From Dactylis glomerata (taxonomy: Eukaryota; Streptophyta; Magnoliopsida; Poales; Poaceae), in assembly GCA_007115705.1 (NCBI GenBank), contig QXEO01000334.1:1769567-1833566 (forward strand): a DNA stretch of 64,000 nt. Reading direction: 5' to 3'. The position numbers were made by a program, and so were the translations under genes. Below the pieces are notes generated by a model. It was not told where the DNA came from, made no database searches, and worked only from the letters and a program-made list of their open reading frames with translations. Below, in pieces: positions 47,037-55,900 of the stretch (its first letter is position 1; each line of letters begins with the position of its first letter).

Positions 47037-47565
47037 TGAATTTTGACAGCCGGGTCTACTACTTATAGTACTACTCCATTAAAAAATTGTGTAAACAATG
47101 TTGTCTTGTTTTCTTCACCAAATCTTAACCTTCGTGAATAGCTGCTTATTAGTAGTACTCCTAGTCCTAGCCAGACGGAAGTGAGATAGAATGGAAAATA
47201 TGCAAGACTACGAAAAAATCGGGTTAAGCTAGCGATAATGTGCTAAGACCGTCTCCCTCTCGACGGCGGGGACATTGTTCCATCGGACTGGTCGATGCTT
47301 GCGACATCTGTTGGCATCACCATGCCCACGCATCCCTGACGACTTGTAGCTAGCGATCTCATCGAGACCGGTGATGGCTCTATCGGGGATCGCATGCGTG
47401 TAACTTATGGTATCATGGAGATCAGTGTCTCACAAGTTTTTATCAACTTGCTCTATATGTTTGTAAGTAGAAACACCGGCTATGACTTAGTTAGGCAGTT
47501 ATGTCCTTGTGGCAATCGTCATGTGCATCGAGAATGACTAGGTGGTGTAGGCAACACCGATCGTG

Positions 47566-49080
47566 ACGGCGGAAGCAACGGTTGACGAAACTAGCCAGAG
47601 CCTGCTCCATTTCCGGTCACGTTTTCTATTCCCCCGATAGTAGCTAGTGGGTTTGCATTGACAATGAGGAGCAGGTCAGTTTTTGCTCGGTGGTCAATGA
47701 GCATTCGTATGCATTGAGTTATATGCTCCTACCATATACTATAGCCACCTAGTATCATGAGCATACTTTATTCTCTCTATTTTATTTTCAAGTATTTTTA
47801 CTCAAAAATCATGTTGAGCCCCTAGATCGTCATTTTGATAAATATAATCTAGATCGTCATTTTGACAAATATAATCTAAATTTTACAACATAAAAATTAT
47901 ACCATTAGAAAGTATAATGTTTGAACTTTTCAGTGATAGTATGTATTTTGTAGTATATAAGTTGTATTATGTTGGTCAAAATGACGATCTAGATATACGT
48001 GTAAGCCTTAAAAACTAGGATGGAGGGAGTACTCACATAATCGTAATAATTAATAACAGCGAGCGGAGCGGACGCTAATCGATTTAACTAATTCTTGGCC
48101 GGGCATGCATGCACGTACGTGATTGTCTCAGTTTTCGAGAAGAAGGAAAGGAGGGAGCGTGGGCGTGAGTTTAATTTTCTTGCGCTGATCGTTTTATTTC
48201 GCATGCCTGCTTGTAGACGCTCGAGAGAAATAAAAGCAGCAGGCGCGCGTACCGACGACGTGGTGCTGTCGTTACAAACTCAGTCGAGATCATATAGAGC
48301 ATATGATTTCCCACCTTCTCGTCTTGATATACTACATCCACATCGGCGCTGAGGAGGTCATCCAAGGTGGGAGTCTCCAACATCAACATATGGTCATATC
48401 CTCATCGGTGTACTTGACCATGCTTGGGGTAGCCGCCATAGACTCAATCTTAGGTCCTAGATTGTCCAGGGAAATAGAAGGAAGTCCCAACATGACCGTC
48501 ATCACTCGTGACATCAGAAGCAACGGTCGACGAAACTATCTAGAGAGCCTGCTAAATTGCCGGTCACATTTTCTATTTCCTCGATAGTAGCTCGTGGGTT
48601 TGCATTGACAATGAGGAGCGGGTCGGTTTGTTCGGTGGTCAATGGGCATCTGTACGCATCAAGTTATGTGCTCCTACCATGTACTATAACCAACTAGTAT
48701 CATGGGCATACTTTCTTCTCTCTCTTTTATTTTTAAGTATTTTACTTAAAAATCATGTTAAACCCACTGTTCCACTTATAGTGTCTCCACATCATCCTCC
48801 CTCTTGTTAAGTCTAGGATCGTCATTGTCGTCTACTCCGCGGCTGCATCATCACTAACTCTATCAAGATCATATAGAGCTATGATCTCCCACCTCCCCGC
48901 CTCGATCCACCATGCTAACATCGGGGTTGATGAGGTCATCCAAGGTGCGAGTCTCCAACATCAGCAATTAGAGGGCGATATCCTATTGGTGGACCAGACC
49001 ATGCTTGGGTAGCCGCCATATAGAGACAATCTTAGGTCTTGGATTGTCCGAGAAATAGAAGGAAAACCCAACATGCCCCT
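47566..49080. repeat. Overlapping degenerate direct duplications
   Basis: 47566-47820 resembles 48515-48770 (shared GGGTTTGCATTGACAATGAG, TGCTCCTACCAT, CTAGTATCATG), an offset of about 950 bp. 48289-48500 resembles 48868-49080 (shared GAGGTCATCCAAGGTG, GAGTCTCCAACATCA, GGTAGCCGCCATA), an offset of about 580 bp. The two pairs interleave, as expected from successive duplication of a larger unit. No coding identity recognised. Confidence 0.75.
47822..48031. mobile_element. Partial Stowaway-like MITE
   Basis: CTAGATCGTCATTTTGAC at about 47849 pairs with GTCAAAATGACGATCTAG ending at 47992. An extra direct copy of the left arm lies at 47822. The right end reads GGATGGAGGGAG followed by TA at about 48030. 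The matching left terminus is degraded or missing. Confidence 0.6.
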
Positions 49081-49912
49081 TTTCTACCCCAAACCCTAGA
49101 CACAACTTTGAAGTGGCACCATCTTAAAATATAACATAATATTTAAAAACTATTTTTGTAACCATCTCAAAATGTGTGTTAACAAGTCATGTGTTGGTGA
49201 TTCTTTTTTATTGCCCTAGTCCTAGATCTAGACCTTAGACCTCTAGATCTAGACCATAGACTATAACCTAGACCATGAACCTGAACCCTGATCCCTAGAC
49301 CTAAACGATAGACCATACACCCTAATCCCGATGACACGCGGAGACGAGATGACACATGGAATAATAGGTCTCATGTTATCATTTCATCATAAAATAATAG
49401 CCCATGACATGAAAAGTGCACATAAAATGTTATTGCATAAAATAGGAGCGTTCAGTGATGAGATGGAACGTCAAAGTGATAGGAAAGTTAATGAGGAGCC
49501 ATGGAAACCCTAACATCCCGAGAGCTATCTAGCGCCACTAGAGCCGCCTCGATCCTACTACACACACATGTGGTGTGAATTCCTATCATTCCATGTGCAT
49601 TGCAATAGTTGGTATACCTATAGTTCAATATTGCATGCATGTTTTAAACCCTAGGTAACTTCCCTAGATCTTCCCAACGCTATCAGAATTGCCCCAATCG
49701 GAGCTCCTATGCATAACTTACGGATCACGGGGATAAAGACATTAACCTATGGAAGTTTGTGGCACTAGAAATAAAATTTGGCAGAAACCTAGAAAGTACA
49801 TGTTTTTATAGCCCATGAAGAAAACGGGCGGGGAAACCGCTTTGAAATAAAATTACCCTTAGACACTAAACAATATACCCAACTTTGACACCTTCTTCAA
49901 ATACCTAGACTA
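49081..49912. other. CCCTAGA-rich intergenic sequence
   Basis: No gene. 49215-49330 contains many irregular CCTAGAC / CCCTAA words reminiscent of degenerate telomere-like repeats. AACCCTAGACACAACTTTGA near 49090 has relatives near 50150 and 50330. Confidence 0.35.
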
Positions 49913-49913
49913 G

Positions 49914-50106
49914 GGGCGGAGCTAGAGGGATTTTTTCCCTGATGCATGGTCAAGCTTGTAGCCTTTGCTTGTTGAATTTAAGCCTCCTTGGTGCACATTT
50001 TTAGGCCTAACCTGATGCACTTCCCTCACTGAGCTCACAACTATTACTAAAAAAGTTCCTTGACCCTGATGCACATGCATCATGGTCAGCCTATACAGCT
50101 CCGCCC
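49914..50106. mobile_element. MITE with GGGCGGAGCT terminal inverted repeats
   Basis: GGGCGGAGCT at 49914-49923 and AGCTCCGCCC at 50097-50106 are perfect 10-bp inverted ends about 193 bp apart. The interior is internally repetitive, with CCTGATGCA-type words in three places. The termini resemble hAT-type MITEs of grasses. The target duplication was not resolved, though TAGAC lies beside both ends. Confidence 0.65.
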
Positions 50107-50908
50107 ATGCAATAGACCACAAATTCTATACCATGAACTTAGACCTAGACACTAAACTCAAGGCATAACATTAAAGTGGCACCTCCTTTTTTTTTGTAAA
50201 ACCTACACCCTAGATCCCTATACTCTGGATCTATACGATAGGCCCGACCATAATCACTAGGACCATAGACCATATGTACCATGAAAATATAACCTAGAAC
50301 CTAACCCTTAGATAATCGTGCAACTATACCTTAAACCCTAGATGCAACTTTGAAGTGAAGCCTCCTTCCAAAACCTCGGACATAGACCCTAGACTCCCCA
50401 TAACCATCTTTGGATACTCATAGTACGACACCATGCAAGAGGTGGATGGTTTTTGAACCTTCCTTGCATGTTTTATCTCGAAACCATGTCCAATGAGCCC
50501 CACAACATCTATCCCTCGGTTTTCATTAGAAGAGGTTATTCTACGTAACATTCTTTTTTGTTTTTGTCATAATAGGTTAGAGTAACATGAACAATAACAA
50601 AAATAGGTTAAGTTCTTAGAAAAGTTTGGTCGGTGACACTTTATTCTTTGTTTATGCTAGAATTAGGAACATGACTTAACCAAAAATATGTGAACATAGA
50701 AACTTGACAAAGATGACACTTCGATAACGTCTTTACCGAGTCTTCTTTGTCTAGTGTAATACCCCCGTCAAAGCTTTTGCCGAGTATTTTTCGCCTCTTG
50801 CCGGCACTAGGCAAATAAATATTTGGATGGAATACGATTAACGAGACCCATATGCATGGCATGAGATATCTGGTTAAGTAATTAATTGATGTATGGATGG
50901 ATTGCCTC
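50107..50908. other. Intergenic sequence
   Basis: Continues the CCCTAGA-type words to about 50400, then AT-rich sequence without recognisable genes. Confidence 0.3.
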
Positions 50909-51020
50909 TTCACAGCTTATCTACATAGTAAAAGAGAAGGTAAATGAGGAGTGAGATGCATTGACCGTCCTCAAATTTGTTCAAACGTGTTGGCCATGTC
51001 GTCTTACACGGTCCTCAAAC
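50909..51020 (+). repeat. Copy 2 of a 110-bp dispersed repeat
   Basis: Near-identical to 29911-30020, same orientation. Followed by different sequence, which supports an end-of-element or captured-fragment origin. Confidence 0.85.
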
Positions 51021-51770
51021 ATGGATACAGAGGACCGAATTTCATCCGATCCAGCAATCTTTAGGCATGATGTGTCCAAGGGAATTCGCTGATGGAGCCT
51101 TTAAGAACTCGACATTTCAGCCAGATCAAGGAGGACAAACATCAAGCAGGTCTTCGTCATGGCGCGAGAAGAACCCAAGGACCACTGCCTTTATTCGCAA
51201 GACCGGCAAAGCCCCCCCACCGCCAGTCCACTCCCCGATGGGATGGTCATAAAGCAGAAGGTAGAACCTCGCTACTGCAGTCCCCGAATCAAGGTTAGCT
51301 CCGGTTTTGCAGCCACGTCTTGGTATTGCCAAGTTTGCTCTCCGGACTTGAAATCCTGAATAGAGGGAGTATTGTAGACTATGGTTGCCTCGTCTTTTTG
51401 CAATAAGAAATTTCGGGGACCAGATGCCTCTTTTCCATGCAAGATTTTCAAAAAAAAAAATGAGATCCAAAAATTTGGAAGTTTGGAGCATATAGAAGTA
51501 TTTAAGGTCTTGAGAACCTCCTGCTGGTCTTTTGTGCTTCTGCTTGTGAAAAGGCAAGCTTATGAAACCTTCAGCCTCCTCGACTTTGATTTTTTTTTCA
51601 GATTTTGCCTGCTACACTGAATCAAGATCGTACGGGAGGGAGGGACGTCGCGCACGATAAAATCCTCACATTCGCGCGAGAGTGGAGCCTTCACTTTTAG
51701 TTCATACAGACAACTCTTTATTTCAAGGAAGTACTTTAGTACTAGTACAATAATTTAGATATACATCAAA
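51021..51770. other. Region upstream of the cystatin gene, no gene recognised
   Basis: About 750 bp. 51030-51360 has open frames on both strands without known motifs and may be retroelement-derived. Poly-purine and poly-T patches near 51450 and 51590. No terminal repeats seen. Confidence 0.3.
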
Positions 51771-51908
51771 TTAATTGGTACTACTAAACCGCATATGGCG
51801 GATAAGCACTGAATTATTATCTTCCTGCAAATGTAAACATTAATTGGTACTACTAAACCGCATATGGCGGATAAGCATCGAATTATTATCTTCCTGCAAA
51901 TGTAAAAC
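51771..51908 (+). repeat. 69-bp tandem duplication upstream of the cystatin gene
   Basis: Two head-to-tail units (51771-51839 and 51840-51908) contain TTGGTACTACTAAACCGC, ATATGGCGGATAAGC, and GAATTATTATCTTCCTGC. They differ at only a few bases, so the duplication is recent. Each unit has a CCGC..GCGG inverted pair and a GGATAAG word. It ends about 137 bp before the ATG, that is, in the proximal promoter. Confidence 0.92.
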
Positions 51909-51929
51909 ATCTATTTAGATGCCCACAGC

Positions 51930-51936
51930 TGACTCA
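51930..51936 (+). promoter_or_regulatory. TGACTCA (GCN4/bZIP-like) motif in the cystatin promoter
   Basis: TGACTCA is the core bound by plant bZIP factors of the GCN4-motif type and lies 109 bp upstream of the ATG. A weak TATA-like CTATTTAGA lies at 51911-51919. Function is inferred from the motif only. Confidence 0.35.
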
Positions 51937-52044
51937 TAGTCCGCCATCACCATTCACCACAATAAGCGCGTTGATCGATCTCAAACCAACACTGCAAAAC
52001 TGCATCTGTCGACCCCAAGCCGCGTCACCACATACCCACCAACT

Positions 52045-52392
52045 ATGAAAACCTTCAACCTCCTCGTCGTCGTTGTCGCCGCCGTTGTCATGGCTTATCC
52101 CGTTGCCACGTCCGCCCAGGGGTCATGGTACCCGATCGGGGACCCCAAGAACGAGCCCCACGTCCAGGAGCTCGGCGCCTGGGCGGTGGCGGAGCACGTC
52201 AAGAAGGCGCACGACGGACTCAAGTTCAGCAAGGTGGTGAGCGGCGAGGAGCAGTCTGATGCCGGCGTGAAATATCACCTCGTCATTGAAGCGCTGAACG
52301 CCGCCGGCAAGCCGGGCAGATACGAAACGCTTTTAGTCGAGGAGGTTAGGAGCAACACGCGCACTCTCATCTCCTTTGGCCCAGCCAAGTAA
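52045..52392 (+). CDS. Secreted phytocystatin-like cysteine protease inhibitor, 115 aa, non-canonical motifs
   Basis: A single-exon ORF. Residues 1-24 form a signal peptide (KTFNLLVVVVAAVVMAYPVA, cut after SAQ). The mature 90-residue domain has the phytocystatin order: a helix LGAWAVAEHVKKAHDGLKF aligned with LARFAVDEHN, then the strand FSKVVSGEEQ, the first loop QSDAG where the family has QxVxG, and YHLVIEALNAAGKPGRYETLLVEE. The usual Trp of the second loop (PW/LW) is absent; the region reads VRSNTRTLISF. Family role: reversible inhibition of papain-like proteases in the secretory pathway or apoplast, in defence and seed or senescence proteolysis. The altered loops suggest weak or changed inhibition. 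AATAAAG lies 48 bp after the stop, so the gene looks complete and expressible. Confidence 0.85.
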   Translation: MKTFNLLVVVVAAVVMAYPVATSAQGSWYPIGDPKNEPHVQELGAWAVAEHVKKAHDGLKFSKVVSGEEQSDAGVKYHLVIEALNAAGKPGRYETLLVEEVRSNTRTLISFGPAK

Positions 52393-52395
52393 GCG

Positions 52396-52908
52396 CGCGG
52401 CGATGGGATAATAGTTCAGCTTGGAATGTATTTGGATGTAATAAAGATAAGTCGTTTTAAGGAATGATATGTGAGCATACTTTACTTGAATTTAGCTAAG
52501 TCCATGGGTTATACTTGAATTTCAAAATTGTGAAGTTTAATGTTGAACACTGAATTGCGTGACACGACCACATATTTTGCACATAAAATAACGGCATTGT
52601 ACGGTAGTAGAATGACTCAATAAGCAGGGCAGACATGCATATGCATGCATGCGTCTTCAGAGTGTTGGATGTTTTTTCTCTTTTTGAACATCCAGAGTGT
52701 AGACGAGTTCGTAACAAGGGGGGCGACATCTGCCAAGAAGGAGGAAAGTTGCTCGGTTTTGGCACGCTGTGACCGTCTCCCATGCTGTATCCACGTGTAT
52801 AGCTATACTTCAAATCTGTATAGGTATACTTCAAATCTGCCAAGTCTCAATCTGAAATATACTGCATTCTAGTCTACATAAATAAGATAAAGTTTTAGAT
52901 CTAGATAT
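52396..52908. other. Cystatin 3' region and left junction of the copia element
   Basis: It contains the cystatin 3' UTR and AT-rich flank. ATACTTCAAATCTG is repeated near 52805 and 52826. No LTR or primer-binding site is found before the copia gag that starts near 52909. Confidence 0.4.
52440..52446 (+). terminator. Probable polyadenylation signal of the cystatin gene
   Basis: AATAAAG 48 bp downstream of the TAA, followed by T/G-rich sequence, as usual for plant 3' UTRs. Confidence 0.5.
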
Positions 52909-55900
52909 GTGAATAGTGCACATTCGACACGAGACAATTTCATCCCATGGAACGCTCTTATGCTTCCTGCTCTGCGAGGTGCGCGAGTCCTTGATCTTGT
53001 CGAGGGCACGGACAAAGCACCTGTGAAAACTATGGAGATTGAAGACAAGGACAACAAGAAGGTCATCGTCGAGAATCCAGAGTATGCTACCTGGTTTACA
53101 CGGGATCAGCAGGTGCTTCGTTTCTTGCTGAATTCTGTGTCTCCAGAAATTCTCACCCATGTCACCGGACTTGATTCGGCTGCTGAAGTCTGGGGGGCTC
53201 TCAAGGAATTGGTTTCTTCTCAATCTCGGTCAAGGATCCAGAGCCTTCGTGGTTCTCTCCAAAGCACGAAGAAAGGGTCCCTCTCTGCTGGCAAATATGT
53301 TGCAAAGAAGAAGGCCATTGCTGCTGAACTTGCAGCCGCTGGGAAGACACTGGATGATGATGAGCTGATCGGGTCTATTCTCAATGGACTTGACCGTTCC
53401 TACAACAGCTTCAAAACTGCCATCAATGCAAACCCTGGTACAACTCTTGCTGATCTTCTTAACCAGCTCATTGCCTATGACTCCATGCAAGATGATACCG
53501 ATGACACCGAGGGCTTCACCTCCTCGGCCAATGTTGATCGTCGTGGAGGCGGCAGTGGTGGTGACTCTCGGCCACAGGCTCGTGGACGTGCTGATGATCG
53601 TGGTCGCTATGATGACCGCCCGCGCTATGATGACCGACCACGCCAGGGGGATCGCGGCCGTCAAGATGAACGTGGATACGATCGTGATCGTGGTTATGAT
53701 CGTGACCGTGGCTATGATCGTATGCGTCAGGAGGACCGTGGCTATGACCGTGGATATGGCCGTGGACGTCAGGATGACCGTGGATACCGCCGTGACCGTT
53801 ATGATGATGATCGCCGTGATGGGTACCGCCGTGGACGTGATGATGGTGGCAGGCGCAATCGTGAAGGGCGTGTTCCTACACCCTTTGTTGATGTAACCTG
53901 TCAGATATGCAAGATTCATGGTCATCCTGCCAGAGAGTGCTGGTGGCGGTTCCAGAATGATCGTGATGATGATAATGAGAAGGGCGCAAACATTGCTTCC
54001 TATGGCGTTGACACCAACTGGTACCCGGACTCAGGCGCCACACACCACCTCACCTCCGAGCTGAACAAGCTCACGATGCATGATAAGTACAATGGCAACG
54101 ACCGCGTCCACACTGCCAACGGCAACGGTATGCAAATAAGTCATATTGGTCAATCTATATTATGCACCCCACATGATTCTTTACAGCTCAATGATGTTCT
54201 TCATGTTCCCACTGCTTCAAAAAATCTTTTATCAGTTCATAAGCTAACTCTTGATAATAATGCTTTCATGGAGTTTCACCCTTGGTTTTTCTTAATTAAG
54301 GACCGGGACACAAGGAGAGTTCTGGGTGAAGGGCCTTGCTCCGGTGGTCTCTATCCTCTTGCTTCTACGCCCACTGAGTCATCGAAGCAAGCTTTTGTCA
54401 CAATAAAGCCGTCTTCCTCTACATGGCATCGTCGTTTAGGCCATCCTTCATCTTTTGTGGTTCAACAAGTTCTTAGAAAAAACAATATTTCCTATTCTCC
54501 TGAAATAAATCCCTACATCTGTGATTCATGCCAACTAGCTAAGAGCCACCAATTACCATATCCTGTCTCTACTAGTGTCTCTACTGTTCCTTTGGAACAA
54601 GTTTTCTCTGATGTATGGGGACCAGCACCTGAGTCTGCTGGAAAACATTCATATTATGTAAGCTTTATTGATGATTTCAGCAAATTTACTTGGATCTATT
54701 TGCTTAAGAAACGCTCTGACGTTTATCAAGTGTTTCTTAACTTTCAGCAGCTTGTTGAGAGAAAATTTGATAGAAAGATTATTACCATGCAAACTGATTG
54801 GGGAGGTGAATATGAAAAACTCAACAGTTTCTTTCAAAAAGTTGGCATTACTCATCATGTTTCCTGTCCTCATGCTCATCAACAAAATGGCTCTGCTGAG
54901 AGAAAACATCGTCATATTGTTGAAGTGGGTCTTTCCTTACTTGCTAATGCATCTATGCCACTTAAGTTCTGGGATGAAGCTTTTCTCACTGCCACCTTCC
55001 TCATAAATCTTCTTCCTAGTAAAGTAATAAATCATGACACGCCAGTAGAACGTCTTCTTCACACTAAACCAAATTATGATTCTCTTCGTGTGTTTGGCTG
55101 TGCTTGTTGGCCAAACCTTCGGCCCTATAATCAGCGCAAACTCTCCTTTCGCTCTACCTGGTGCGTTTTCTTAGGGTACAGTCCACGTCACAAAGGTGTC
55201 AAGTGTTTAGATGTTTCTACTGGGCGTGTCTATATTTCTCGAGATGTAGTGTTTGATGAGAACATTTTTCCTTTTGCTGACCTTCATCCTAATGCTGGTC
55301 GTCGTCTCAAGCAAGACATTCTCCTTTTACCTCAACAAACACCAAATAGTGGGGATGCTAATATTGATGACTATATGCCTTTGCCCGTTGTGCCTATTGT
55401 TACTAATATTGATGGTGCAGATATAGCTGATACTGATCAAGAATCAGCAAGAAAAACTGGGTCTTCTGCTGCAGAAACGGAGAAAAACTGTCCTACACGT
55501 TGCACCAGCCAAGCCAATCCCGAAGCAGATCTTGAAATCGATCCCGAGGTGGATCCTGGCGCTGCTTTCCTCGATCCCGAGGCGGATCCTGGCGCTGGCG
55601 CTGATTTTTCCGATACCGAGGCAGATACAGCGCACACCGAGCCGCATACCGCGTCTGGCTCGCCCTCCCATGCTCGTGGTCCACGCGCGGATGAGCTCCA
55701 CGTCTCCACGTCGTCGACACTGTCGACCCCGCCTGCCTCGCCTGTCTCCCGGTCGGCCTCGCCTCAGTCGACCTCACCTCGGTCTCCACGCCATACTCCA
55801 GAGCGACGCTCACGCTCGCCTTCTCCGGCTCGCAATCCAGATGCAGCTGATGCTAGCTCATCACGTGATAACGTTTCAACATCTCCAGCATCACCACCTC

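Noticed and set aside
49331..49513. Short plus-strand frame starting MTRGDEMTHG
   Set aside because: Only 60 codons, in repeat-rich sequence, with no motif, promoter or splice support.
53230..53925. 231-codon minus-strand frame across the copia Gag repeat
   Set aside because: Antisense shadow of the repetitive Arg/Asp-rich tract; low complexity and no start context.
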